NCBI GenBank assembly: GCA_036489025.1
Contig: DASXGN010000046.1
Location: 115,173 to 179,172 of the forward strand
Direction of reading: 5' to 3'
Source: Dryocola sp036489025
GTDB taxonomy: Bacteria; Pseudomonadota; Gammaproteobacteria; Enterobacterales; Enterobacteriaceae
Length of the DNA: 64,000 bases
Position numbers and translations under genes: made by a program. The notes beneath the pieces were generated by a model, which saw only the letters and a program-made list of their open reading frames with translations, did no database searches and was not told the origin of the DNA. Of the stretch, positions 17,389 through 26,378 are shown in pieces (positions within the stretch are counted from its first letter, which is position 1; each line of letters opens with the position of its first letter).

Positions 17389-17406
17389 CATTTTCAATAT
17401 CATTTA
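17389..17406 (+). promoter_or_regulatory. Possible Fur site upstream of sodA
   Basis: Three consecutive hexamers, CATTTT-CAATAT-CATTTA, preceded by GATAAA, approximate the NATWAT Fur repeat. E. coli sodA is Fur-repressed from a similarly placed site. A mapped start and SoxS or ArcA sites cannot be read with confidence here. Confidence 0.4.
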
Positions 17407-17490
17407 ATTAACTATAATGAACCAACTGATTACGCGGCGTTAACAGCATGTCTTATCATTCGCGCCGCCCGACAATAATGGAGATGAAAC

Positions 17491-18111
17491 ATGAGTTATA
17501 CCCTGCCATCCCTGCCTTACGCTTACGACGCCCTGGAACCACACTTCGACAAGCAAACGATGGAAATCCATCACTCCAAACACCACCAGGCATACGTTAA
17601 CAACGCTAATGCCGCGCTGGAATCCCTGCCAGAATTCGCCAGCCTGCCGGTTGAAGAACTGATCGCTAAACTGGATCAGCTGCCGGCCGACAAGAAAACC
17701 GTGCTGCGTAACAACGCGGGCGGCCACGCTAACCACAGCCTGTTCTGGAAAGGTCTGAAAACCGGCACCACGCTTTCCGGCGACCTGAAAGCAGCTATCG
17801 AGCGCGATTTCGGCTCGGTGGACAACTTCAAAGCTGAGTTTGAGAAAGCTGCCGCGACCCGTTTCGGCTCCGGCTGGGCGTGGCTGGTACTGAAAGGTGA
17901 CAAGCTGGCCGTGGTTTCCACCGCAAACCAGGACAGCCCGCTGATGGGCGAAGCCGTTTCTGGCGCTTCAGGCTTCCCAATCGTGGGCCTGGACGTGTGG
18001 GAACATGCTTACTACCTGAAATTCCAGAACCGTCGCCCTGACTACATCAAAGCTTTCTGGGATGTGGTTAACTGGGACGAAGCTGCCGCGCGTTTTGCCG
18101 CTAAAAAATAA
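17491..18111 (+). CDS. sodA: Manganese superoxide dismutase
   Basis: The 206-residue cytoplasmic enzyme dismutates superoxide to oxygen and hydrogen peroxide. The manganese ligands fall at the E. coli positions: His27, His82, Asp168 and His172 (EIHHSKHH, GGHANHSLFW, DVWEHAYY). GGAGATGAAAC precedes the ATG. It is a single-gene unit between rhaT and yiiM, closed by its own terminator. Confidence 0.98.
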   Translation: MSYTLPSLPYAYDALEPHFDKQTMEIHHSKHHQAYVNNANAALESLPEFASLPVEELIAKLDQLPADKKTVLRNNAGGHANHSLFWKGLKTGTTLSGDLKAAIERDFGSVDNFKAEFEKAAATRFGSGWAWLVLKGDKLAVVSTANQDSPLMGEAVSGASGFPIVGLDVWEHAYYLKFQNRRPDYIKAFWDVVNWDEAAARFAAKK

Positions 18112-18132
18112 GTTGCAAAGCGGCTGATGAGA

Positions 18133-18159
18133 AGCGAGCCTGATGGCTCGCTTTTTTTA
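18133..18159 (+). terminator. sodA terminator
   Basis: AGCGAGCC (18133-18140), a TGAT loop and GGCTCGCT (18145-18152) are followed by a run of seven T. Confidence 0.9.
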
Positions 18160-18185
18160 TGTCTGGCACAAACAGGGAGCAGCAG

Positions 18186-18860
18186 ATGCGCCATCCGCTA
18201 CAGGTTTATATCGGCAAAATTCGTGAGTACAGCGGCAGCAGGCCGAGCGCTATCGGAAAATACCAGGTCGACGGAGAGCTAAAGCTGACCGAGCTGGGTC
18301 TGGAAGGAGACGAGCAGGCTGAAAAAGTGATTCACGGCGGGCCAGATCGCGCGCTGTGCCACTATCCGCGTGAACATTATCGCCACTGGGCGCGGGAATT
18401 TCCCGAGCAGGCCGAGCTGTTTAACGCCCCCGCCTTTGGTGAAAATCTCTCAACCGAGGGGATGACGGAGCGCGAGGTGTATATCGGGGATATTTTTCGT
18501 TGGGGAGGCGCGCTGATTCAGGTTACGCAGCCGCGTTCACCGTGCTTCAAGCTGAATTATCATTTTGGGATTAGCGATATGGCATCACAGATGCAGCGGG
18601 CGGGCTACTGTGGCTGGCTGTATCGCGTGGTGATGGCCGGAAAAGTGGCTACCGATTCGCCGCTGGAGCTGGTTTCACGCGTTAGCGATGTGAGCGTGGC
18701 AGATGCGATTGCTATCGCCTGGCATATGCCTTTCGACGACGAGCAGTATCACCGTCTGCTTTCTGCGGCGGGCCTGTCGACAAGCTGGACGCGCACCATG
18801 CAAAAACGTCGTCTGTCCGGACAGACTGAGGACAATTCGCGGCGGCTGTTTGGAAAGTAG
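18186..18860 (+). CDS. yiiM: MOSC-domain N-hydroxylated base reductase YiiM
   Basis: The 224-residue protein matches E. coli YiiM from MRHPLQVYIGKI to the end. It contains a MOSC domain (about 25-165, with GLEGDEQAEKVIHGGPDRALCHY and the cysteine-bearing QPRSPCFKLNYHF) and a C-terminal helical part ending RRLFGK. YiiM is a molybdenum-cofactor protein linked to detoxification of 6-N-hydroxylaminopurine. The start at 18186 gives the E. coli length. The sodA-yiiM neighbourhood is typical, but the next gene, cspA, is not. Confidence 0.95.
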   Translation: MRHPLQVYIGKIREYSGSRPSAIGKYQVDGELKLTELGLEGDEQAEKVIHGGPDRALCHYPREHYRHWAREFPEQAELFNAPAFGENLSTEGMTEREVYIGDIFRWGGALIQVTQPRSPCFKLNYHFGISDMASQMQRAGYCGWLYRVVMAGKVATDSPLELVSRVSDVSVADAIAIAWHMPFDDEQYHRLLSAAGLSTSWTRTMQKRRLSGQTEDNSRRLFGK

Positions 18861-18892
18861 TTGTGTCGCTGGGAAGGAATCCCGGAAAAGAA

Positions 18893-18915
18893 AAAACCCG
18901 CCAGAGGCGGGTTTT
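18893..18915. terminator. Bidirectional terminator between yiiM and cspA
   Basis: AAAACCCGCC (18893-18902) pairs with GGCGGGTTTT (18906-18915). An A-run on the left gives a T-run for the minus-strand cspA transcript. Confidence 0.85.
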
Positions 18916-18941
18916 AGAATCTTTGCTTTATAAGCTAATGC

Positions 18942-19154
18942 TTACAGGCTAGTAACGTTACCAGCAGCTGGACCTTTAGCACCACTTTCGATGGTGAAAG
19001 ATACTTTCTGGCCTTCGTCCAGGGACTTGTAGCCATCGTTCTGGATAGCAGAGAAGTGTACGAATACATCTTTAGAGCCATCGTCAGGAGTGATGAAGCC
19101 GAAGCCTTTGTCAGAGTTGAACCACTTAACCAGACCAGTCATTTTAGCAGACAT
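18942..19154 (-). CDS. cspA: Major cold-shock protein CspA
   Basis: The 70-residue OB-fold protein differs from E. coli CspA at only three positions. It contains the RNA-binding motifs KGFGFITP (RNP1) and VFVHFSAI (RNP2). It acts as an RNA chaperone that melts secondary structure at low temperature. The identity is supported by the conserved long leader and by yiaF and yiaG upstream, the same neighbours as E. coli cspA. Confidence 0.96.
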   Translation of the reverse strand: MSAKMTGLVKWFNSDKGFGFITPDDGSKDVFVHFSAIQNDGYKSLDEGQKVSFTIESGAKGPAAGNVTSL

Positions 19155-19303
19155 TGATATTACCTTTTAAATAGAGTTTGCCTTGCGGCGCATTGGTATG
19201 CTTTACAGATTTTTGAAGCGATAAAGGAGAAACTCACTTTGAAAGGTATCTACGATAACTTCTGGAGGACTGCTTTGCTTGAAAGGTCTGTGCGTCAAAC
19301 CGA
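19155..19303 (-). promoter_or_regulatory. cspA 5' untranslated cold-shock thermoregulator
   Basis: About 150 untranslated bases precede cspA. The 5' end, reading CGGTTTGACGCACAGACC on the minus strand, matches the cold box of E. coli cspA mRNA (CGGTTTGACGTACAGACC). AATCTGTAAAGCA further down is also conserved. In E. coli this leader refolds with temperature to control stability and translation. The exact transcription start is inferred from E. coli. Confidence 0.8.
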
Positions 19304-19382
19304 TGAGGCATTAACGCATATTTAACCTCGGGATGACAAGAACTATTTCAGCCATCCAAAGGGCTGGAGCTAAAGCCACCTG

Positions 19383-19410
19383 AAAAACCCCGCCGTTTGA
19401 CGGGGTTTTT
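19383..19410 (-). terminator. yiaF terminator
   Basis: AAAAACCCCG (19383-19392) pairs with CGGGGTTTTT (19401-19410), just past the yiaF stop. It separates yiaF from the cspA promoter. Confidence 0.85.
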
Positions 19411-19413
19411 ATC

Positions 19414-20124
19414 TTATTGCAGGGTGCTTTGTGCAGAGGAATAAGCCTGCATAAATGCCTGATGCTGCGAGGCTAGCGGGCCAATCAGCGAGTTATATTG
19501 GCTGGCCTGCTGTGAAGTCGGGAACTGAATGCCGCCCGCGGTAAAACCAACCTGCGTTCCCTGCTGCTGGATAAAATCACCGACCTGAACCAGCTGCTGG
19601 GTAAAAGTTTGCGCGGCTGGGATCAGCGGAGCCATAGCGTTTGCCGGGGCGGTGACCACTTTTTGATAGACCCGATCGTAAACGGTTTTCAGCTCATCCG
19701 GCTGTTTCAGCGTGGAACGAGCGCTGTCCGCCTGCATTTTTGCATTCTGTACCTGCTGGCCGAGCACGTTCAGCGAGCCGTTCGCCTGGCGCAGCGTATC
19801 GCGCTGATTCATGTAATCCTGCGGCACGCGAATGCTGTTTACACTATCCACCACCGGCTTCATGCCGTCGTCCATCGCCTGGCTAACCTGTTGGGAAAAG
19901 CCGTAAAGGATGGCGTAGTCGGAGACCAGCGGGCCAAACTGTTTTTTCTGATCGGTGGTCAGCGTTGGCAGACGTTCGCCGCTGCGCATGGCCGTATTTT
20001 GCAGAAAATCGATAAACGCCTTGCGCTGATCGCCTTCTTTATCAAAGCAGCCGCTCAGACTCACCACCATTAATAACGCCGCCAGCGGCGCAAACCAGCG
20101 AGAGCAGGACTTACCTGTCGCCAT
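19414..20124 (-). CDS. yiaF: YiaF, DUF3053 lipoprotein
   Basis: The 236-residue protein equals E. coli YiaF in length and is very similar at the N terminus (MATGKSCSRWFAPLAALLMVVSLSGCFDKEGDQRKAFIDFLQNT). The lipobox LSG-C predicts lipidation near Cys26. The rest is helical and Gln/Ala-rich. The function is unknown. The start at 20124 is preferred over an upstream in-frame ATG because it matches E. coli and has a nearby AAGGAG. Confidence 0.92.
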   Translation of the reverse strand: MATGKSCSRWFAPLAALLMVVSLSGCFDKEGDQRKAFIDFLQNTAMRSGERLPTLTTDQKKQFGPLVSDYAILYGFSQQVSQAMDDGMKPVVDSVNSIRVPQDYMNQRDTLRQANGSLNVLGQQVQNAKMQADSARSTLKQPDELKTVYDRVYQKVVTAPANAMAPLIPAAQTFTQQLVQVGDFIQQQGTQVGFTAGGIQFPTSQQASQYNSLIGPLASQHQAFMQAYSSAQSTLQ

Positions 20125-20613
20125 CTTTTCTACTCCTTTCACCAAATCTATGCCAATGCGCATAGGCGTACTCAAGAATGTAGCTAATGATAGTCCAGGC
20201 CGCCCGTGCAAGATACCCTTTGACGACAATCTCTTTGAGGTAGATTCAGGCTGGAGTCGTGAATTTTTATCCGTTTTTTCGATGGCGCTATGGGCAGGAA
20301 TTCGAAGCTGAATTGATAGCCTTAAGCGGGATGAATTTAGGCCAAAAGCATGAGGGTAAACTCGTCAACAGCGGTAGGTTTAAGCCCAGCGCTAAAGCAG
20401 ATTTTGCATAACCATTTACAAATTTATACTAACCCCCTCTCCAGGCCCGCTTTTCAATCTCTTACGCCGCTTAATTCTTCAGTTGAAACGCATAAGTCTC
20501 GCGACGCGCATACTTAGTCCGCTAAGAAATCATCAGCCTGCTTTTTTTCGGGCTACTCTTAATAGGCTTCTTTACGTTCACGAGGTCAATGTGTGATTAA
20601 TGAGGAGTTCTCA
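20125..20613. other. yiaF-yiaG divergent gap
   Basis: The 489 bases between divergent yiaF and yiaG should hold both promoters. I find a Shine-Dalgarno for each gene but no clear operator, hairpin or small open frame. Confidence 0.5.
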
Positions 20614-20901
20614 ATGGAATACAAAGATCCAATGTTTGAACTGCTTAGCAGTCTTGAGCAGATTGTTTTTAAAGATAATCAAATGGTTACCATGAAACAA
20701 AAGCCTAACGCTTTTTCCGAGTTCGAGCAGTTACGCAAAAGTACGGGACTTAAGATTGATGATTTTGCTCGCGTGATGGGCGTTAGCGTTTCAATGGTGC
20801 AGGAATGGGAATCAAAACGACTCAGACCCTCCAGCACCGAACTGCAGCTGATGCGACTGATCCAGTCAAATCCGATGCTCAGCAAGCAGCTGATGGAATA
20901 A
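20614..20901 (+). CDS. yiaG: Helix-turn-helix protein YiaG
   Basis: The 95-residue protein matches E. coli YiaG (MEYKDPMFELLSSLEQIVFKD at the start). It has a C-terminal Cro/C1-type helix-turn-helix (LKIDDFARVMGVSVSMVQEWESKRLRPSS) of the type seen in antitoxin-like regulators. No toxin gene adjoins it, and its targets are unknown. ATGAGGAG directly upstream supports the start at 20614 over a GTG/ATT-proximal start at 20593. Confidence 0.93.
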   Translation: MEYKDPMFELLSSLEQIVFKDNQMVTMKQKPNAFSEFEQLRKSTGLKIDDFARVMGVSVSMVQEWESKRLRPSSTELQLMRLIQSNPMLSKQLME

Positions 20902-20934
20902 TTTTGTACTTTGTACCCTAACTTGCCTTACCCA

Positions 20935-20960
20935 AAACCCCGCTCACCGACGCGGGGTTT
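20935..20960. terminator. Terminator shared by yiaG and the chemoreceptor gene
   Basis: AAACCCCGC (20935-20943) pairs with GCGGGGTTT (20952-20960), between two convergent genes. Confidence 0.8.
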
Positions 20961-20977
20961 GTCGTTTTAGCTAAGCC

Positions 20978-22639
20978 TTAGAACGTTTCCCAATTGGCGT
21001 CTGAACCTGCTCCAGCAGCCTGCGGCTTTAACGCTGCTGCCGGGCGTGGAGCTGTAGCTGAAATAGAGACCGCTCTTCTTTCGCCCTGCTGGATCTGGAA
21101 GGTGGCTACCGCTTCTCGCAGCTGGCTGGCCTGGTTCTCCAGCGCCGCCGCCGCCGTGGCGGACTCTTCAACCAGCGCGGCGTTCTGCTGCGTCACGCTG
21201 TCCATTTCTGAAACGGCCAGTGCCACCTGCTCAATGCCCTTGCTCTGCTCGTCAGACGCGGAAGCTATCTCGCCCATAATGTCGGTGACGCGAGTCACGG
21301 CTGAGACAATCTCTTTCATCGTATCGCCCGCTTCGCGCACCTGATTTGACCCGGTTCCGATGCGAGAAACGGAGTTCTCAATCAGCACCTTAATCTCTTT
21401 CGCAGCCTGTGCGCTGCGGCTTGCCAGCGTGCGCACTTCTCCCGCTACGACGGCGAAGCCGCGACCCTGCTCGCCCGCTCGGGCCGCTTCAACCGCCGCG
21501 TTCAGGGCCAGAATATTTGTCTGGAAAGCAATGCCGTCGATCACGCTGGTAATATCAACAATTTTACCGGAACTCTCGGCAATTTCGCTCATCGTGCTGA
21601 CAACGTTCTCGACGACCCGGCCACCCTTCAGCGCCGTTTCAGAGGCATTTTTGGCCAGGTGAGTCGCCTGGCGGGCGTTATCGGTGTTCTGTTTTACCGT
21701 AGCGGTAAGCTGCTCCATGCTGGCCGCCGTTTCTTCCAGCGCCGCCGCCTGCTCCTCGGTTCGTGAGGAAAGGTCGCTGCTGCCCGCAGAAATTTCACTG
21801 GTGCCGGTATAGATAGCGTCCGTGTTGTCGCGCACCGTGCTGACCGTGCGGATCAACGACTGCTGCATTACCTTCAGGCTGGCGGCGAGGCGGCTCATTT
21901 CGCTGCGGCCTTCGGCGTCGATACGGCGGGTTAAATCGCCTTCGGAAATTGCCTGAATATTATCCATGACGCTTTGCAGCGGACGCAGCAGCACGCGCTG
22001 CAGGCCAAGCCAGATGAGCGCCAGCACGGCAATGACGATGACCAGAATGGTGCCTAACGTCCACTGCATACCGGTGAAACTGCGCTGGTTTTCTTCGCTG
22101 GCCGCTTTCAACAGCCGGGTGTTTTGGGCGAGCCACTCGTCGTAGACGGCTTTCATCTCATCCTGCGCCTGCTGGGCATCAAGGTTACCGTAGGCCTCAT
22201 AGTTGTCGGCTTTCAGAAACTGAATCGACTGGCCCAGCACGTCGTGCATCTTCTTAAAGCTGGCTACTGCTCGAGCATCCAGGGCTGCCTCCTGGCCTGC
22301 AATATCATCCGAGTCCATGTAGCTCTGGAAGTGCTTATCCGCTTCGTTCAGCGAGGCGCTGGCGGTGGTCAATAGCTTGTTCATTGCCTCCAGCGAGGCC
22401 GGGTCGCGCTGATTTTTGAGCATACGAATGGCGACGCGGTTAATCGTGACGCGGGTTTCAACCAGCGTCTGGAAGCTGCCGCCCAACTGCTGCTGCTGGT
22501 AGTTAAGCACGCCGGTATGCTGGAAGTTTTGGCGGTCACTGCTGACCGAAGAGTAAAAAAGTGCGCCGGTAATCAGCAGCAGTGCGCTGAAAATTCCAAG
22601 CGTGGCGACGATCCCTGTGATGACTTTGATATTTTTCAT
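20978..22639 (-). CDS. Methyl-accepting chemotaxis protein, Tsr/Tar type
   Basis: The 553-residue receptor has a first membrane segment (about 4-30), a periplasmic four-helix TarH-like domain (about 31-190), a second membrane segment (about 192-214), a HAMP domain and a cytoplasmic signalling domain with the hairpin SVIDGIAFQTNILALNAAVEAARAGEQGRGF. It ends in NWETF, the CheR/CheB-tethering pentapeptide of Tsr and Tar. The ligand domain keeps an Arg in TRVTINRVAIR like Tsr Arg64, but the Tsr Phe-Phe ... Thr ligand motif is not visible, so the attractant cannot be named. The ATG at 22639 is preferred to a TTG three codons upstream. A FliA promoter precedes it. Confidence 0.93.
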   Translation of the reverse strand: MKNIKVITGIVATLGIFSALLLITGALFYSSVSSDRQNFQHTGVLNYQQQQLGGSFQTLVETRVTINRVAIRMLKNQRDPASLEAMNKLLTTASASLNEADKHFQSYMDSDDIAGQEAALDARAVASFKKMHDVLGQSIQFLKADNYEAYGNLDAQQAQDEMKAVYDEWLAQNTRLLKAASEENQRSFTGMQWTLGTILVIVIAVLALIWLGLQRVLLRPLQSVMDNIQAISEGDLTRRIDAEGRSEMSRLAASLKVMQQSLIRTVSTVRDNTDAIYTGTSEISAGSSDLSSRTEEQAAALEETAASMEQLTATVKQNTDNARQATHLAKNASETALKGGRVVENVVSTMSEIAESSGKIVDITSVIDGIAFQTNILALNAAVEAARAGEQGRGFAVVAGEVRTLASRSAQAAKEIKVLIENSVSRIGTGSNQVREAGDTMKEIVSAVTRVTDIMGEIASASDEQSKGIEQVALAVSEMDSVTQQNAALVEESATAAAALENQASQLREAVATFQIQQGERRAVSISATAPRPAAALKPQAAGAGSDANWETF

Positions 22640-22676
22640 GATGCGCAAAAGCCTGTAATTGTGGATGATAATTAAT

Positions 22677-22703
22677 CTATCGGTGTTACGAGGCTTAACT
22701 TTA
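22677..22703 (-). promoter_or_regulatory. FliA (sigma-28) promoter of the chemoreceptor gene
   Basis: On the minus strand, TAAAGTTA (22696-22703), an 11-base spacer and ACCGATAG (22677-22684) match the consensus TAAAGTTT-N11-GCCGATAA at 13 of 16 positions. Confidence 0.85.
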
Positions 22704-22764
22704 ATTTCTATCCGGCGGGGAAGTGATTAACGATCTGATAACCAAGAGTAATTAAATTATAAAA

Positions 22765-22784
22765 AAACCCGCCGAGGCGGGTTT
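22765..22784 (-). terminator. glyS terminator
   Basis: AAACCCGCC (22765-22773) pairs with GGCGGGTTT (22776-22784). The flanking A7 run becomes a T7 run on the glyS transcript. Confidence 0.85.
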
Positions 22785-22804
22785 ATCGTCAGACGGCGGG
22801 TCAA

Positions 22805-24874
22805 TTATTGCAGCAGGGAAATGTCCGCCACCTGCAGGAACAGCTCGCGCAGTTTAGACAGCAGCGTCAGGCGGTTGATACGCAGATCTTTATCTTCCGC
22901 GTTAACCATCACCTTATCGAAGAACTCATCTACCGGCTCACGCAGGTTGGCCAGCTCTTCCAGGGCTTCCTGGTAGCGGCCTTCCGCGAAGAACGGCTGG
23001 AGCTTATCGCGCAGCACAACCAGGTTGGTTGCCAGACGGATTTCTTCCGCTTCTTTGAGCACCGAGGCGTGTACAACGTCGTTCAGCTGTTCGTCAGACT
23101 TCGCCAGAATGTTGGACACGCGTTTGTTCGCTGCGGCCAGGGCCGCCGCCGCTTCCAGAGTTCGGAAGTGGGAAACCGCCTTCATGCGCGCATCGAAGTC
23201 TGCCGGTTTGGTTGGGCGACGAGCCAGTACCGCCTGGATAGTATCCACGCTGTGGCCTTCTTCCTGATACCAGGCGCGGAAACGGCCCAGCATAAAGTCG
23301 ATCACGTCATCCACAACCTTCGCGTTGGTCAGCTTGCTGCCGTACAGGCGCGCGGCCTCTTCGGTCAGGGTTTGCAGATCCAGCGGCAGGTTTTTCTCCA
23401 CGATAATGCGCAGCACGCCAAGCGCGGCACGACGCAGAGCAAACGGGTCTTTGTCGCCTTTCGGATGCTGGCCGATGCCGAAGATACCCGCAAGGGTGTC
23501 CATTTTGTCGGCGATAGCGACGGCGCAGGCAACGAGGTTGGACGGCAGCTCATCGCCGGCAAAGCGCGGCTGATACTGCTCGTTCAGCGCAACGGCTACG
23601 TCTTCTGCTTCGCCGTCGTGACGCGCATAGTGCATGCCCATCACGCCCTGAGTGTCGGTGAACTCGAAGACCATGTTGGTCATCAAATCGCATTTAGACA
23701 GCAGGCCCGCGCGGGTGGCGTGGTTGACGTCAGCCCCAATCTGTCCGGCGATCCAGCCGGAAAGCGCTTCAATACGATTAGTTTTGTCGCGCAGCGTGCC
23801 GAGCTCTTTCTGGAACAGAACGGTTTCCAGACGCGGCAGATTATCTTCCAGACGCTTTTTGCGGTCGGTATTAAAGAAGAATTCGGCATCCGCGAGGCGC
23901 GGACGAACGACTTTCTCGTTCCCGGAAATAATCTGAATCGGATCTTTCGACTCAATGTTGGCCACGAAGATGAAGTTCGGCAGCAGCCTGCCGTCGTTGG
24001 CGTACACCGGGAAGTACTTCTGGTCACCTTTCATGGTGTGAACCAGCGCTTCCGCAGGCACTGCGAGGAACTTCTCTTCGAACTTAGCGGTCAGCACGAC
24101 CGGCCATTCAACCAGCGAGGTCACCTCTTCGAGCAGGCTTTCGCTCAGGTCAGCGTTGCCGCCGATTTTGCGAGCGGCTTCTTCAGCGCCTGCTTTGATA
24201 GCGGCTTTACGCTGCTCGTAGTCAGCGATAACTTTGCCGCGCTCCAGCAAAATCTGCGGATACTCATCGGCGTTATCGATGGTAAATTCAGGCTCGCCCA
24301 TAAAGCGATGGCCGCGAATTACGCGATCTGAGGCGATCCCCAGAATGGTCGCCGGGATAACCTGGTCGCCCAGCAGCAGGGTCACGGTGTGAACCGGACG
24401 CACGAAGTGCGTGTCGTTTGCACCCCAGCGCATCAGCTTTGGAATGGGCAGCTTAGTCAGCGCGGTGGCAATCATCGCGGGCAGCAGTGCTTCAACGCTC
24501 TCGCCTTTCACGTGCGCGCGGTACATCAGCCATTCGCCTTTGTCGGTCGCCAGACGCTCGGCCTGGTCGACGGTAATGCCACAGCCGCGAGCCCAGCCTT
24601 CAGCGGCCTTGCTCGGTTTGCCTTCGGCATCAAACGCGGCGGAAACCGCCGGGCCGCGTTTTTCGACTTCGCGATCCGGCTGGGAAGCGGCCAGACTGGC
24701 GATTTTCAGCGCCAGGCGGCGAGGTGCCGCAAACCATTTCACTTCGCCGTGAGCGACGTTTGCCGCATCCAGCTCCGCCGTTACGTTCGCAGCAAAAGAT
24801 TCCGCCAGGCTGCGCAGGGCTTTTGGTGGCAGCTCTTCAGTGCCGATTTCCACCAGAAAAGTTTTATCAGACAT
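22805..24874 (-). CDS. glyS: Glycyl-tRNA synthetase beta subunit
   Basis: The 689-residue subunit of the tetrameric alpha2-beta2 enzyme charges tRNA-Gly. It begins MSDKTFLVEIGTEELPPKALRSLAESF, contains the HD-like segment characteristic of GlyS (about 390-450) and ends with a helical tRNA-binding part. The length equals that of E. coli GlyS. It lies nine bases after glyQ in the same operon. Confidence 0.98.
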   Translation of the reverse strand: MSDKTFLVEIGTEELPPKALRSLAESFAANVTAELDAANVAHGEVKWFAAPRRLALKIASLAASQPDREVEKRGPAVSAAFDAEGKPSKAAEGWARGCGITVDQAERLATDKGEWLMYRAHVKGESVEALLPAMIATALTKLPIPKLMRWGANDTHFVRPVHTVTLLLGDQVIPATILGIASDRVIRGHRFMGEPEFTIDNADEYPQILLERGKVIADYEQRKAAIKAGAEEAARKIGGNADLSESLLEEVTSLVEWPVVLTAKFEEKFLAVPAEALVHTMKGDQKYFPVYANDGRLLPNFIFVANIESKDPIQIISGNEKVVRPRLADAEFFFNTDRKKRLEDNLPRLETVLFQKELGTLRDKTNRIEALSGWIAGQIGADVNHATRAGLLSKCDLMTNMVFEFTDTQGVMGMHYARHDGEAEDVAVALNEQYQPRFAGDELPSNLVACAVAIADKMDTLAGIFGIGQHPKGDKDPFALRRAALGVLRIIVEKNLPLDLQTLTEEAARLYGSKLTNAKVVDDVIDFMLGRFRAWYQEEGHSVDTIQAVLARRPTKPADFDARMKAVSHFRTLEAAAALAAANKRVSNILAKSDEQLNDVVHASVLKEAEEIRLATNLVVLRDKLQPFFAEGRYQEALEELANLREPVDEFFDKVMVNAEDKDLRINRLTLLSKLRELFLQVADISLLQ

Positions 24875-24883
24875 GGCAGCCTC

Positions 24884-25795
24884 TTATTTATTCTTATTGC
24901 ACATCGGGAAGCCAAGCGCTTCACGAGAAGCGTAGTAGGCTTCGGCCACGGCTTTGGTCAGCGTACGAATACGCAGAATGTAGCGCTGGCGCTCGGTCAC
25001 CGAGATGGCCTTGCGCGCGTCCAGCAGGTTAAAGCTGTGCGCCGCTTTCAGAATGCGTTCGTAAGCCGGCAGCGGCAGCGGGTTTTCCAGCGCCAGCAGG
25101 TGCTGCGCTTCTTTCTCATACTGATCGAAGCAGGAGAAGAGGAAATCCACGTCCGCGTATTCAAAGTTATAGGTCGACTGCTCAACTTCGTTCTGATGGA
25201 ACACGTCGCCGTAGGTAGTTTTACCCAGCGGGCCGTCGCTCCAGACCAGATCGTAAACGCTGTCCACGCCCTGGATGTACATCGCCAGGCGTTCTAAACC
25301 GTAGGTGATTTCCCCGGTGACAGGCTTACATTCGAGGCCGCCAACCTGCTGGAAGTAGGTGAACTGCGTCACTTCCATGCCGTTGAGCCACACTTCCCAG
25401 CCCAGACCCCAGGCGCCCAGCGTTGGGTTTTCCCAGTTGTCTTCTACGAAGCGAATGTCATGAATCGTCGGGTCCATACCCAGCTCTTTAAGAGACCCGA
25501 GGTACAGCTCCTGAATGTTGTCCGGAGACGGCTTAATCACTACCTGGAACTGATAATAGTGCTGTAAGCGGTTCGGGTTCTCACCGTAGCGGCCATCGGT
25601 TGGACGGCGGGACGGCTGCACGTATGCGGTCGCCATAGGTTCTGGCCCTAAAGCGCGCAGACAGGTCATTGGGTGAGAAGTGCCGGCGCCGACTTCCATG
25701 TCCAGAGGTTGAACAATGGTGCAGCCCTGGCGAGCCCAGTAGTCCTGTAAAGTCAGGATCAGGCCCTGAAAGGTCTTGGTATCAAACTTTTGCAT
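24884..25795 (-). CDS. glyQ: Glycyl-tRNA synthetase alpha subunit
   Basis: The 303-residue catalytic class II synthetase subunit forms glycyl-adenylate. Motifs include GAGTSHPMTCLRALGPEPM, the motif 2 region YGENPNRLQHYYQFQVV and the motif 3-like GEITYGLERLAMYIQGVD. It matches E. coli GlyQ in length and sequence and is the first gene of glyQS. Confidence 0.98.
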   Translation of the reverse strand: MQKFDTKTFQGLILTLQDYWARQGCTIVQPLDMEVGAGTSHPMTCLRALGPEPMATAYVQPSRRPTDGRYGENPNRLQHYYQFQVVIKPSPDNIQELYLGSLKELGMDPTIHDIRFVEDNWENPTLGAWGLGWEVWLNGMEVTQFTYFQQVGGLECKPVTGEITYGLERLAMYIQGVDSVYDLVWSDGPLGKTTYGDVFHQNEVEQSTYNFEYADVDFLFSCFDQYEKEAQHLLALENPLPLPAYERILKAAHSFNLLDARKAISVTERQRYILRIRTLTKAVAEAYYASREALGFPMCNKNK

Positions 25796-25913
25796 GTTGA
25801 TTTCGCACGCGTTCGAGTAGGTTTAAAGTGAGGCGGTCAGTATACCCGTTGACCGCAAGATATACAGCCCGAATCCACGCGCAAATCGGGGCCGTTTGGC
25901 CGCCGTTGCGGCT

Positions 25914-26228
25914 TTATGACGTCGAAAGGTGTAAAAACTGACCGCTTTGGTCAAAGGAGCAGGTAAATCCTTCCCGGCGCGTGGTGCTGCCTTTTATCTC
26001 AAAACTCCCCTGGTACTGCTCCACGTCCCTCAGGCTGATGCGCTGTTCACGCGTGTTGTAGCGGTAGGCCGCTTCCTGTTTGCAGATATCGATCATCTCG
26101 GCGCTTTGCGTGGCGGGAGGATGCGCATTTTGCGCGAACTGCGGATGATTTTCCCGGCTGCTGCAGCCGCTCAGTAACAGCAGGGTGAGGGCCAGCGCCC
26201 GACAGCTATTTTTTTTCTCTGGCATCAT
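25914..26228 (-). CDS. ysaB: Small lipoprotein YsaB
   Basis: The 104-residue protein has a signal peptide and the lipobox LLSG-C (Cys22). The body resembles E. coli YsaB, with a Cys-x-x-x-Ala...RYNTREQ segment and the ending FTCSFDQSGQFLHLS. Two Cys in the mature part may pair. The function is unknown. Its place between glyQ and wecH is as in E. coli. Either of two adjacent ATG codons could be used. Confidence 0.85.
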   Translation of the reverse strand: MMPEKKNSCRALALTLLLLSGCSSRENHPQFAQNAHPPATQSAEMIDICKQEAAYRYNTREQRISLRDVEQYQGSFEIKGSTTRREGFTCSFDQSGQFLHLSTS

Positions 26229-26378
26229 GATTGGGTATCTGTACGTTAAACTTATTGTTGTTATTCACTATTTACTAACATCGGGCATTCTGCAAACCCA
26301 CCGCGTTGCTGGCAAGCCGCGGGGGATAAACTCGGAAACTTACCTGGCTCAGGCTTTAAAATTGCTACAGAGGAACGA

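Noticed and set aside
22808..24331. 507-codon open frame antisense to glyS
   Set aside because: glyS is certain on the other strand; long antisense frames are common in GC-rich coding sequence.
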